Assembly: GCA_027082925.1 (NCBI GenBank)
Contig: JALWTD010000010.1
Location: 1 to 64,000, forward strand
Origin: Flavobacteriaceae bacterium
GTDB lineage: Bacteria > Bacteroidota > Bacteroidia > Flavobacteriales > Flavobacteriaceae
Reading direction: 5' to 3'
Length of the DNA stretch: 64,000 bases
The position numbers were made by a program, and so were the translations under genes. Each line of letters starts with the position of its first letter. Positions within the stretch are counted from its first letter, which is position 1. Below the pieces are notes generated by a model. It had not been told where the DNA came from, made no database searches, and was given only the letters and a program-made list of their open reading frames with translations. Below, in pieces: positions 17,124-26,874 of this stretch.

Positions 17124-19910
17124 ATGAATTATCTCTTTCTCGATGTAGAGACAACTGGTCTTAATGAAAAAAAGAATGACATTATTCAATTGGCATGTAT
17201 ACCTATAATTAACGGAGTTCAACAAAAAACTTTTAATGAATTTTGTAAGCCGATTAATTGGAATGCTATTGATCCCTATGCTTTAAAAGTAACAGGGACA
17301 ACAGTAGAAATGTTAAAAACTTATCAAACACCTCAAGAAATGATTGAGAAGTTTGTGCAATATGTAGATTCATTTGGTGTTAAATTCACTATAGCAGGAT
17401 ATAATGTAGAATTTGATAAACGATTTATCTCATCTACATTTAAAAAATTAAACAGAACATCTGATTTTTTTAGAATGTTTGATATAACAGTTCATTGCAC
17501 ATTTAAAAGAGCTAAAAGTGTAAAAACTAAAATAGCATCACCAAATTTAAAATTAGGCACATTAGCTGATTTATATAACATTCCAATTAATGCACATGAT
17601 GCATTATCTGACATAGAAGCAACAATAAAAGTAGATAAAATTTTATCTAAATTGTTAGAAGAAGATGATACGACATACACCCCTGATATTTTAGTTGAAG
17701 ACATTAATATTAATACGGTATTCCCTGAAATGGCTCAATTACATGTACATTCTCAATATAATATGACAGATGGTGTACCACTTCCAAATGAGTGGTATAA
17801 ATGGGCAGCAGACAACAATGTTCCTGGTATTTCAATAGTAGATCAAGGGTCAGCTATATCGTTATTTAATTCAATTAGAAACAAAGAAAATACTGTAGCA
17901 GTGTCTGGTGTAGGTTTAAATATTTTACCAGAAGGAGAAGATGTCCCATATACTATTAATGCTTGGGCGTTAAATAACACAGGTTATAACAATTTAGTAA
18001 AACTTTCATCAATAGGATTTGAAACTTCAAAAGACATTAACGGTATCACTACTCCATTACTTACATTAGACCAGGTTGTAAAAAATAAAAGTGGATTAGC
18101 ATTTGGATTTTCAGACATTAGAGGCCCAATTGGTCAAGCATTTCAAGCTGGAGATGCAGAATTAGCTAATAGTAGATTCCATGAATTGAGTGATAAATTA
18201 AAAAATATCTACTTAGAGTTTAATCCAATAGATATAACAAGAGTTTATGATGGTAAGATTGGATTTAGAAATGTTAAAAAGAATGAATTAATAAAAGATG
18301 GAAATTTAAATAAAGCATACAATAAATTCATTTTTCAATATATAAAAGATTTTTCTGACATTAAAGCAATACCGGTATCTGGTGCATATTTTATTGATAG
18401 TTCTGATAAATTAGTTCAAGATTGTTTATCTAAAAATGCACATAAAGATGGTGCACACTTTCACGAATCATATCACATAAAGAAAACAGATCAAATATAT
18501 AAAGAGTTAAAAGTTCATCTTGGGGATGATTTAACTGAACATGAATTTAGTAAATGGATTCAAAATACGTTAGATATAGTAAATAAAGCTAAATCTGTTG
18601 ATGTTACTTTTGATTTTCATTTGCCAGAAATAGAAATTCCTGACTATATTAAGGCAAAAACATCTGATTATGATATGCAAACTTACTATGTAATGATGGA
18701 AAAAATTAAAAAACATGGTAGATGGAAAGATGATCCAGTTTACGTAAAGCGATTTAAAAAAGAATTAGATGTAATAATGAAAAATGAAGCTATGAATTTT
18801 ATTCCATATTTTTTAGTATACGAAGACGTATCTCAATATTCTAGAGATGCTGGATTTTTACAATCAATTGGAAGAGGGTCAGCAGGTGGTTGCTTAATAT
18901 CTTACTATTTACAAATAATCCACGTTGACCCTGTTGCGGCAGAATTGCCATTTGAAAGATTTTTATCTCATGCTCGTATTCGTGCAGGTTCATGGCCAGA
19001 TATTGATATGGATATTTCCAGAACAGCACGTCCTTATGTTATGAATTATTTAAAAGATAAGTATGGTTTAGGATTTGCACAAATATCAACATTTTCAACA
19101 ATGAAAACTAAAAATGCAATTAAAGATGCAATGATGGCAGTATATGGTCGTAATCGTAAAGATTTTGAAATAGATGCAGTGTGCAAAACAATACCAGATT
19201 CACCACAAGGTGTTGAAGAGGTAGATTTTTTATATGGATATACAGATAGAGAGGGTACATATCACACTGGTCAATTAGAAGAAAATGAAATGTTACAGAA
19301 TTTTTTTAATATTTATCCAGATATTGAGGGATTAGTAAAAAAACTATTAGGCGTTGTTAGAGGATGGTCTAGGCATGCTTCCGCATTTGTTATATCAACA
19401 ATTGATTTACGAGATGGACGAGTTCCAACATTAACTATGTATGATAATGGAATGGAGTGCAATATTAATGTTACTCAATATAATGCAAAAATGGTTGAGA
19501 ATAGTTCTTTAGTAAAAGCTGATTTATTAGGTCTTAACACTATGGCAATGGTGACTGATTGTGTTGAATTGTTAAAAGATAAAATAAATTATTTAGAGCA
19601 AGATGAAAATGGTGTAGCGCTTATTTATCGTTTGCCAGAAGATGAAGGTATTTATACTGATTTTTATAATAAAAAAACAGATTCATCATTTCAATTTAAT
19701 ACTGATGTTGTTAAAAATGCAGCCCCACAATTTACGCCAACTGAAAGAGGCCATCTCAGTATAATGACAGCACTTTTGCGACCTGGAGCGATGGATTGTC
19801 ACTTTTCTTCTAACACAACTGTTGTTGTAAAGTATGAAGATGGCAGTGTAGAATATTATGAAGAAAAGGAGTATAAAAAATGGCAAGAAAAATTAAAGAG
19901 TCAAAAATAA
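17124..19910 (+). CDS. DNA polymerase III alpha (DnaE/PolC type), N-terminal portion, with N-terminal DnaQ-like exonuclease
   Basis: FLDVETTGLNEKKNDIIQLA; PHP-like LHVHSQYNMTDGV; GRGSAGGCLISYYL; PDIDMDIS; ends within RPGAMD region. Confidence 0.9.
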   Translation: MNYLFLDVETTGLNEKKNDIIQLACIPIINGVQQKTFNEFCKPINWNAIDPYALKVTGTTVEMLKTYQTPQEMIEKFVQYVDSFGVKFTIAGYNVEFDKRFISSTFKKLNRTSDFFRMFDITVHCTFKRAKSVKTKIASPNLKLGTLADLYNIPINAHDALSDIEATIKVDKILSKLLEEDDTTYTPDILVEDININTVFPEMAQLHVHSQYNMTDGVPLPNEWYKWAADNNVPGISIVDQGSAISLFNSIRNKENTVAVSGVGLNILPEGEDVPYTINAWALNNTGYNNLVKLSSIGFETSKDINGITTPLLTLDQVVKNKSGLAFGFSDIRGPIGQAFQAGDAELANSRFHELSDKLKNIYLEFNPIDITRVYDGKIGFRNVKKNELIKDGNLNKAYNKFIFQYIKDFSDIKAIPVSGAYFIDSSDKLVQDCLSKNAHKDGAHFHESYHIKKTDQIYKELKVHLGDDLTEHEFSKWIQNTLDIVNKAKSVDVTFDFHLPEIEIPDYIKAKTSDYDMQTYYVMMEKIKKHGRWKDDPVYVKRFKKELDVIMKNEAMNFIPYFLVYEDVSQYSRDAGFLQSIGRGSAGGCLISYYLQIIHVDPVAAELPFERFLSHARIRAGSWPDIDMDISRTARPYVMNYLKDKYGLGFAQISTFSTMKTKNAIKDAMMAVYGRNRKDFEIDAVCKTIPDSPQGVEEVDFLYGYTDREGTYHTGQLEENEMLQNFFNIYPDIEGLVKKLLGVVRGWSRHASAFVISTIDLRDGRVPTLTMYDNGMECNINVTQYNAKMVENSSLVKADLLGLNTMAMVTDCVELLKDKINYLEQDENGVALIYRLPEDEGIYTDFYNKKTDSSFQFNTDVVKNAAPQFTPTERGHLSIMTALLRPGAMDCHFSSNTTVVVKYEDGSVEYYEEKEYKKWQEKLKSQK

Positions 19911-20479
19911 AAGAAATGATTTATTTTTACAAAAATAATAATGTATCATTACAACAAGTTGCAGATAAATTTAATGTAAGTAAAGCTACTGTATGGCAAT
20001 ATATGAGGAAAAACAATATTAAAATAGATGCACAGCGGACTAAAATTGGTAAGAAAGCATGGAATAGTGGTTTAACTAAAAATACAGATAGTAGAGTAGC
20101 TAAATATGCTAAAACTAAATCAAAAGATTATATTTTAGATGGATATAAAATGACCTGGTCTGATAAATTAAATAAATCAGTGCGTGAACATCATAAGGTA
20201 TGGTTTGAAAACACAGGTATTTGGCCAAACACTAAAATAGGTGAACAAATTCACCATATAGATGGCGATAAGTTAAATAATAATTTTAATAATTTAGTTT
20301 TATGTACTGCTGCCGAACATACAGAAATCCATAAAAAATATGAACAACTTGTATGTAAGTTAATTAAAAATGGAATAGTAAAATTTAATAAAAAAGATAA
20401 TTCATTAGATATAGAATATTTAGAAGAATTTTTAGACTTAAAAATGGAGTTAGATTATGGATCAGATAGGTCATGGTAA
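19880..20479 (+). CDS. HNH homing endonuclease inserted between the two polymerase ORFs
   Basis: N-terminal HTH (VSLQQVADKFNVSKATVWQYM), HNH IHHIDGDKLNNNFNNLVLCTAAEHTEIHKKY. Confidence 0.88.
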   Translation: MARKIKESKIKEMIYFYKNNNVSLQQVADKFNVSKATVWQYMRKNNIKIDAQRTKIGKKAWNSGLTKNTDSRVAKYAKTKSKDYILDGYKMTWSDKLNKSVREHHKVWFENTGIWPNTKIGEQIHHIDGDKLNNNFNNLVLCTAAEHTEIHKKYEQLVCKLIKNGIVKFNKKDNSLDIEYLEEFLDLKMELDYGSDRSW

Positions 20480-21815
20480 AAAAATAGTAAGTGTAGAATT
20501 AATCCCAGGTATTGCTATAGAGGATAAAGTATCAGCGACTCAACAATATATAGATGTGCGATTAGGTAAAAAGAAAACATCTTATATTCATCCAGATTTA
20601 AAACCAATTCTCGAAGAAACTTATGGAATTATTGTTTATCAAGAGCAGGTTATGAAAATTTTAGTTGATATTTGTGGATATACATTAGAAGAAACAGATC
20701 GAATTAGAGATGCAATTGCTAAGAAAAAGCATGATGTTATGATGTCTGCATTTAAGAGAATTAGGGAAGCAACTGCGCCAAAAGGATGGACAGTAGAGCA
20801 GCAAGATGCATTATGTAATACTATTCAAGCATTTTCAAGATATTCTTTTAATAGATCACATAGTCATTGTTATGCTGAATTAGGATACATCACAATGTAT
20901 CTTAAGCATCATCATCCATTAGAATGGTGGGCAGCAGTTTTAAATAATGAGAGCAAAGAAGATAAAACACGAGCTTTTATTGCCTTATTAGGTGATATCG
21001 TAAAACCACCTTCAATGAAAGATCCTTCTGAGTTTTTTAAGGTAGATGGTGAATATATAACGGCACCTATTTCTGCAATCAAAGGAGTTGGTCCTGCAGC
21101 AGTTTCAGAACTTGTTTTAAAAGGGCCATTTAGAGATTTAGCAGATTATGTAAAAAGAGTTGAACATCGTAAGGTAAATAAAGGAGTTGTTGAGGCTATA
21201 GTTAAAGCTAGAGCAGCGGATTCTTTAATGGACAAATCCCTTCCTACGTACGCAGATCAAAGACTTGCATTTTTAGCTGAATATAATCAGTTAAGGGGAG
21301 GAAAAATAGCTTGGAAACCAGATGTTAAAGATACTAATCCATTAAGTATTTTCTTTATGGAAAAAGATATGAATAAAACTTTTAATAAACACTTATTATC
21401 TGATCAAGAAGTTAAAGATTATTTAAAAACTAAATGGCCACATTTAAAGAATACTGGAAATATTGGTGCACCTTTTTTAATGCCAATGAAAAATGGAAGC
21501 ACTACTACTATTATTAATAATGTTAAAGTTGCTGAAGGATTAATTGATAAAGGGTATAAAAAAGAAATTGGAATGATAATGCTTTATGAAGGTTCTAATG
21601 TTAGAAAAGGTATATCAAAAAAATCAGGTAAAGATTATTGTATGCTTAATATTAAACTTTCTGATGGCTATACTGACGTTGAGTGTGTGGACTGGAATAG
21701 AAAAAGGCCACTGCGCATCCCAGAGAACAGTATTGTTTATGTAAGAGGAACTTTAAAAGAAGGTTGGAAAAAGACGTGTAGTATAAATTTAAAAGAGATT
21801 GAAATTATTAAATAG
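20457..21815 (+). CDS. DNA polymerase III alpha, C-terminal portion
   Basis: YIHPDLKPILEETYGIIVYQEQVMKILVDICGYTLEETDRIRDAIAKKK; FSRYSFNRSHSHCYAELGYITMYLKHHHPLEWWAAVLN; IKGVGPAAV. Confidence 0.9.
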   Translation: MDQIGHGKKIVSVELIPGIAIEDKVSATQQYIDVRLGKKKTSYIHPDLKPILEETYGIIVYQEQVMKILVDICGYTLEETDRIRDAIAKKKHDVMMSAFKRIREATAPKGWTVEQQDALCNTIQAFSRYSFNRSHSHCYAELGYITMYLKHHHPLEWWAAVLNNESKEDKTRAFIALLGDIVKPPSMKDPSEFFKVDGEYITAPISAIKGVGPAAVSELVLKGPFRDLADYVKRVEHRKVNKGVVEAIVKARAADSLMDKSLPTYADQRLAFLAEYNQLRGGKIAWKPDVKDTNPLSIFFMEKDMNKTFNKHLLSDQEVKDYLKTKWPHLKNTGNIGAPFLMPMKNGSTTTIINNVKVAEGLIDKGYKKEIGMIMLYEGSNVRKGISKKSGKDYCMLNIKLSDGYTDVECVDWNRKRPLRIPENSIVYVRGTLKEGWKKTCSINLKEIEIIK

Positions 21816-21824
21816 GAGGAATTA

Positions 21825-22274
21825 GTGCATTATATTAGAATAGACAAGGCACCTGAAAAATTAAAAAATAATGAAATGGTTATTGTAAAACCAAATTTCT
21901 TAGAAGAAATAAAGGCAACTAAAGGAAAACGCGGCGTAAATAAAATTGCCACAGTTAGAAATCTTAGAGATACATTAATGGTTATTACTAATAAATATGA
22001 TAATACTATTAATCCATATCATTTAAAATTACAAAGATATGATAACCTTACTTATAAAGATGATAAAGAATATGCAGATATAATTTTAAGAATTATTAAA
22101 GATAATAATTTAAAACTAATTGATAAAGCAATAGAAAAACAACTATTAACTCGTAAGCCAACGATAGATACAGTTTATTATGTAAGTCCCGATATTGAAG
22201 GGTCTACTGCCTTTATAAGTCTTGGGTTTACTATGAAAAGCGCAAAGAAATCAACTAAAACAAAAGTCAATTAA
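21825..22274 (+). CDS. Hypothetical protein
   Basis: 149-aa ORF with GTG start, RBS aggagg. Confidence 0.7.
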   Translation: MHYIRIDKAPEKLKNNEMVIVKPNFLEEIKATKGKRGVNKIATVRNLRDTLMVITNKYDNTINPYHLKLQRYDNLTYKDDKEYADIILRIIKDNNLKLIDKAIEKQLLTRKPTIDTVYYVSPDIEGSTAFISLGFTMKSAKKSTKTKVN

Positions 22275-22284
22275 AATATTATGG

Positions 22285-22299
22285 TATAATATAAATATG
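22285..22299 (+). promoter_or_regulatory. Promoter TGGTATAAT-N6-ATG upstream of the SSB gene
   Basis: atggTATAATataaatATGccg; ATG opens a 12-codon ORF (MPINGSKTNYGN*). Confidence 0.55.
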
Positions 22300-22354
22300 C
22301 CGATTAACGGTAGTAAGACAAACTATGGCAATTAATGCTAGCTAAGGAGAAACA

Positions 22355-23308
22355 ATGTCAAACATTAAAATTAACCTCGATTCTTTAAATCCAAAATCAT
22401 TCAAAAAGACAGTAAGACACAAAATTCAAGACGGTGATAATATCGTACGTTTTTTGCCGCCCTTTGGCCCAGAAGCTAATGGTTATCCGTATCGTAAGTG
22501 GAATGTTATTTGGGGACTTATTGATCCAAATTCAGGTCGCATGAGACCATTTGCATCGTCTTCAACATATGAGGGACAATGTCCAGTTTATGACTATCTT
22601 GATCTTTTAAAGAAAAAAGTAGACACAATCACAAATGAAGAAACAGTAAAAAAATTAAATGATTTTATTTCACAGCTTCGACCTAAATCAGTATATGCCT
22701 ATAATGCATCAGATAAATCTGGTCAAGTAGGGGTATTAGAACTTAAGACAACTGCCCATAAAAAGGTAATTGCTCTTATGAATCAGTATATTACTGATTA
22801 TAATCAAGACCCAACATCGCTAAATTCAGATCCTTCTGATTCAGGTGTATGGTTTAATGTAACTAGAACCGGTAAAGGATTTGACACAACATATGATGCA
22901 AAGAAAAATCAAACAATGTATAAAGATGCTAATGGTGTTCCGTCTTTTCAAGATGATAGAAGTGCTTTAGCTGAAAATATTGTACAAAACTTTGACTCAG
23001 TTGCATATGACTTAAATAATCTTTATCAAAAATTAACATATGATGAACTTAAGGATATTCTTATTGCTAATTTGCTAAATTCAGCAGCAGAATTACCAGA
23101 ACTACTAATTCCTGGTTTTGGTCTTGAAGAAGGACAAACTCCTGCAACTCAAGAATCGGCACACACTGTCAACACAATACCTCAAGGAAACACAACGGTT
23201 GATCTTAATTTAGGAGAATCTGAGTCAACTCAAGCGCCAGCTTTAAGCAAAGACTCAGAAGACACAGAAGATATTCTAGCTATGGCTGATCAAATTTTTA
23301 ATTCATAA
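22355..23308 (+). CDS. Single-stranded DNA-binding protein, T4 gp32-like
   Basis: DGDNIVRFLPPFG...CPVYDYLDLLKKK and acidic C-tail EDTEDILAMADQIF. Confidence 0.75.
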   Translation: MSNIKINLDSLNPKSFKKTVRHKIQDGDNIVRFLPPFGPEANGYPYRKWNVIWGLIDPNSGRMRPFASSSTYEGQCPVYDYLDLLKKKVDTITNEETVKKLNDFISQLRPKSVYAYNASDKSGQVGVLELKTTAHKKVIALMNQYITDYNQDPTSLNSDPSDSGVWFNVTRTGKGFDTTYDAKKNQTMYKDANGVPSFQDDRSALAENIVQNFDSVAYDLNNLYQKLTYDELKDILIANLLNSAAELPELLIPGFGLEEGQTPATQESAHTVNTIPQGNTTVDLNLGESESTQAPALSKDSEDTEDILAMADQIFNS

Positions 23309-23318
23309 GAGGTATTAA

Positions 23319-23765
23319 ATGACTAATGAGTTACAAAATATAGATGTAACTAAGCTCGTTGAATACACAAGATTGATCTCAGATATTGGAAGTATTAATA
23401 AAATGATGACTCACCAATATCTGAGAGATTTCATTAATGCAATGGATCTTACAAGCGCTATGTTGTCTAAAGCTGTCAAAGCAAATCTAACTTCAAAAGC
23501 AAATTTAGATAAAGCAAAAGCAATTGCTTATTTAGATAAGGCTAAAGATTATTGTGACAATAAAGGCATTAAAATATCTAATGGAGTTCGTGAGATGTAC
23601 GTTGATTTAGACGAAGATGTTATAAGGGCTAAAGAAAAATATGCAGCATCAGAAGCAATGGTTGCTTTTTTGAAAAATAAATATCAAGCATTTCGATGCG
23701 CACACGATGATGTTAAAAAAATCGGATTTAACGAAGTTCAGGGTACAGCATTTGAGGGATTTTAA
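23319..23765 (+). CDS. Hypothetical protein
   Basis: 148-aa ORF in replication/recombination operon. Confidence 0.7.
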   Translation: MTNELQNIDVTKLVEYTRLISDIGSINKMMTHQYLRDFINAMDLTSAMLSKAVKANLTSKANLDKAKAIAYLDKAKDYCDNKGIKISNGVREMYVDLDEDVIRAKEKYAASEAMVAFLKNKYQAFRCAHDDVKKIGFNEVQGTAFEGF

Positions 23766-24035
23766 ATGAGAAAAACATTTGAAGAATTAGCAGTTGAAGT
23801 TTTAAAATTGCATTTAGAAGTTCAAAAAACAAAAAATACTACGTCAACCGCAGTAGACTTCAATCCTGATTTTGATTATGATGTAAATAGTTTGTGTTCA
23901 ATTACTAATTCTGTTGTTAATATTGCTAATCAATTAGCAACAAATCATAGAGAGCGAATGCTTCAGTATGATAAAGAAAATTTTGATAAAGAAGTAGAAA
24001 AAATGTTATCTACAGATAACAAAGATGTGCAATAA
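23766..24035 (+). CDS. Hypothetical protein
   Basis: 89-aa ORF. Confidence 0.65.
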   Translation: MRKTFEELAVEVLKLHLEVQKTKNTTSTAVDFNPDFDYDVNSLCSITNSVVNIANQLATNHRERMLQYDKENFDKEVEKMLSTDNKDVQ

Positions 24036-24079
24036 TAAAGTAAATTCAACGCCAATCCTAAGGAGTAAAGGAGATAAAT

Positions 24080-25186
24080 ATGAGTAGTGTTAAAAAATGG
24101 ATGAGTAAATTAGAAGGAGATTTTGCTAAAGTGGCTTCTAAAGTAGAAAGACCGTCTGAAAATGTAATTCAACTTAAATCACCTAGTTTTAATTGGGCCG
24201 TTGGGAATGGTGGATTAACGGAAGGTAAAGCAATCTGCTTTTATGGGCCGGAAAGTTCTGGGAAATCACTTCTTTCTCAACTTTGCTTAATTGAATTACA
24301 AAAGAAGTATCCTGAATCTATTCAAATTCTTATTGATGCCGAATTTAGTTTCAATGGTGATTGGTTTCAAAAGTTAGGTGGTGATCTTGATAGGCTTTTA
24401 GTTAAACAAACAAATGATCCTTTAGAGATTTTTGATTGGATTGAAAAAGATGTTTTAGAAATGTTACAAGATGGTGCACCAATTAATGGATTAATGATAG
24501 ATTCTGTTAAATCGATTCGTTATCCGGGAGATCATAAAAATAAAACAACAGATATTACTATGGGAGGCAGTGGAGCAAAATATCTCGGCCCTGCTTTAAA
24601 AGGATTATTGCCCATTATTAGAAGATATAATATAACAACATTTTTAATACAGCAAGTTTATGACGAGATGGACCAATACAAGAAAATGAACAACCCATAT
24701 ATAATACCGGACGGTAGAGCCCTTAAGCATTTTTGCGATTATATGCTTCAGGTCGAAAAGTTAGAAACTAAAGTTGGAAGACTAGAAGAGGGTAAAACTA
24801 TTGCAGGTGGCGCTTTTCAAGTAGGCCATAAGGTTCGCGTTAAAGGTAAGAAAAATAGAGTTGGAGCGCCATATAGAGTTGCTGAATTTATGCTACGTTA
24901 CGATACAGGTATTGTAAACACTGAAAATGAGACCTATGAACTAGCTAAATCCTTAGGTGTTATTTATCATCCAATTTCAGAAACAACGGGTAAAGTTAGT
25001 AATATGATGTGGGCATTTGGTAAATATCCGGCTGTTAAAGGCGAGACTAATATGAAATTTTTTATTACCTCTAGTAAGCAAATATTAGATGAAGTATATG
25101 ATGCATGTTTAGCTGCCGATGATGCTGCCTTAAAAGCTAGAAATGAAGAGTTAGAAATAACAAACATTAATATAGAGGAAATTTGA
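24080..25186 (+). CDS. RecA/UvsX-like recombinase
   Basis: GKAICFYGPESSGKSLLSQL, LIDAEFSFN, TTFLIQQVYDEMDQYKKMNNPYIIPDGRALKHFCDYML. Confidence 0.88.
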   Translation: MSSVKKWMSKLEGDFAKVASKVERPSENVIQLKSPSFNWAVGNGGLTEGKAICFYGPESSGKSLLSQLCLIELQKKYPESIQILIDAEFSFNGDWFQKLGGDLDRLLVKQTNDPLEIFDWIEKDVLEMLQDGAPINGLMIDSVKSIRYPGDHKNKTTDITMGGSGAKYLGPALKGLLPIIRRYNITTFLIQQVYDEMDQYKKMNNPYIIPDGRALKHFCDYMLQVEKLETKVGRLEEGKTIAGGAFQVGHKVRVKGKKNRVGAPYRVAEFMLRYDTGIVNTENETYELAKSLGVIYHPISETTGKVSNMMWAFGKYPAVKGETNMKFFITSSKQILDEVYDACLAADDAALKARNEELEITNINIEEI

Positions 25187-25452
25187 TGGGTGTTATTGAT
25201 AAAATTGAAAATAAAGCACTAAAATATGTTGAGTTAGGGTATTCATACCCTAACTTTGTTTTTTTAAGTTCAGATTTATATAGTGAACTTAAAAAGTGTT
25301 TAACAGCTAAATCTGATGTAATGGGGTTAGTTATTTACACGTCTGTTGGTGCACTACGAGTAAAGATTTGTAATTCTTTACCAAATGATACGATAATAAT
25401 CGAAAAAGATAATCCTTTATTAATTGTTTTACAAAAATTAAGAGTTATATAA
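25183..25452 (+). CDS. Hypothetical protein
   Basis: 89-aa ORF. Confidence 0.65.
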   Translation: MMGVIDKIENKALKYVELGYSYPNFVFLSSDLYSELKKCLTAKSDVMGLVIYTSVGALRVKICNSLPNDTIIIEKDNPLLIVLQKLRVI

Positions 25453-25722
25453 ATGAAAAAGCATTTTATAAATAAATTTCCAGGTTTATTAGCTACTGTT
25501 TTAATAGGGTATGGTTGCTATGAGGCTGGCAAATTAAATGTTAAAAAGCAATTACTTAAAAGTACTAGAATTTGCACTAATCATGTTTTGAAAAATATAG
25601 ATAAATATACATTATCTAAATTTTATAGTCATAAAAGTACACTTGGAAATACGTGGAGACACGCTGAAGCTATGATTGAGCAGAAATGGGCTAAATGCTT
25701 TAGGGAAGAATTATATAAGTGA
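25453..25722 (+). CDS. Hypothetical protein with N-terminal hydrophobic segment
   Basis: FPGLLATVLIGYGCYEAGKL. Confidence 0.65.
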   Translation: MKKHFINKFPGLLATVLIGYGCYEAGKLNVKKQLLKSTRICTNHVLKNIDKYTLSKFYSHKSTLGNTWRHAEAMIEQKWAKCFREELYK

Positions 25723-25842
25723 AAGTCTGTAAATGTGAAAAATAATCCTATTTCAAGGAAAGACTGTATCCAGATTACATGTTCCTTGGAATTTACAAAT
25801 CATAACTAAAGAAGAAAATTTAAAGAAGGGAAATAGATTATG
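25721..25842 (+). pseudogene. Decayed, internally deleted HNH endonuclease
   Basis: GTG-KVCKCEK* remnant, then in another frame (from 25748) LFQGKTVSRLHVPWNLQIITKEENLKKGNRLW, matching [29 protein letters not shown] of the HNH at 28365. Confidence 0.85.
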
Positions 25843-26844
25843 GCCAAAATATTATTCATAGGTGATTTACATTTAAAAATTAATCACTTTGAAAGATCTA
25901 TTGCTGCATTAAAGTGGATCGAAAAGGTAGCAGATGAGTATAGGCCTGATATAGTTTGCAACTTAGGCGACTCATTTCACAATCATGCAGTGCTAAGATC
26001 AGAAATATTAACTGAATTTAAAAGGCATGCTGCACGAATTGGATCGAAGCGTCCATATTGGTATGTTGTTGGTAATCACTGTCAATGGAAACCAAAGGAC
26101 AATAAATACCACGCTTTGCAGACCTTAGATAATATTCACGGCTTTACTGTATTTGATAAAATAACTGAGCTCCCAGAATACAATATAACAGTGGTACCAT
26201 ATGTCCAAAAATACGAAGATTTCCCACTTTCAACAAGCTCAATCTGTATCACGCACAACACATTCGTCGGCTGTGATTACGGATTCAAAAGAGAGGATTG
26301 CGGTATTAATGCTGATAAAGTTTCTGCAGACATTATCATATCTGGGCATATCCACAAACGACAATCTTTCGGTAATGTCATCTATCCCGGAACACCCTAT
26401 GCTCATAGCGCCACTGATGTGGATCAGACTAAAGGAATATTGTTATTCGACACTGCTACGTTTGAGCAAACATTCATCGAATCCCCCTTTCCAAAATGGA
26501 AAAGTTTAGAGTTTGAAATTGAGTCAAATAGCCCTATTACGGCCCTACATACTATGCTTGAAAATGAACTTGATAATGAAAATAAATGGATCTTAAAGGT
26601 AACAGGTCCAAAAGCAGAACTTTCTGCTTATTTTAAATCTAAGAAATATTTTAAACTAATTAATGGTAAAAATATTATAGTAAAAACTAATCCAACTGAT
26701 TCAGAAAAGCAAAATAGAGTACAAATTAAGTCATCATCTGTTAATGATATTATAGCAGAATATATTAATAAAGTTTATCATGGTGGGACAGATAAGTCAT
26801 TGATAATACGTAAAGCACAAGAAATCATTAAGAACATCCAATAA
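25840..26844 (+). CDS. SbcD/gp47-like metallophosphoesterase
   Basis: FIGDLHLKINH, CNLGDSFHNH, VGNHC, ISGHIHKRQ, YPGTPYAHSATD. Confidence 0.92.
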   Translation: MAKILFIGDLHLKINHFERSIAALKWIEKVADEYRPDIVCNLGDSFHNHAVLRSEILTEFKRHAARIGSKRPYWYVVGNHCQWKPKDNKYHALQTLDNIHGFTVFDKITELPEYNITVVPYVQKYEDFPLSTSSICITHNTFVGCDYGFKREDCGINADKVSADIIISGHIHKRQSFGNVIYPGTPYAHSATDVDQTKGILLFDTATFEQTFIESPFPKWKSLEFEIESNSPITALHTMLENELDNENKWILKVTGPKAELSAYFKSKKYFKLINGKNIIVKTNPTDSEKQNRVQIKSSSVNDIIAEYINKVYHGGTDKSLIIRKAQEIIKNIQ

Positions 26845-26850
26845 ATTTGG

Positions 26851-26865
26851 TATAATAAAGTAATA
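26851..26865 (+). promoter_or_regulatory. Promoter TGGTATAAT-N6-ATA
   Basis: tttggTATAATaaagtaATAggag. Confidence 0.6.
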
Positions 26866-26874
26866 GGAGAGTAT

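Noticed and set aside
19479-19493. TATAAT-N6-ATG inside the dnaE gene (tataatgcaaaaatgg)
   Set aside because: Fully internal to a conserved coding region and lacks the preceding RG; consistent with the one or two chance matches expected in AT-rich DNA
19797-20530. Group I intron interrupting dnaE
   Set aside because: Only about 100 nt outside the HNH ORF remain for a ribozyme core, and no intron core was recognised; left as testable by RT-PCR
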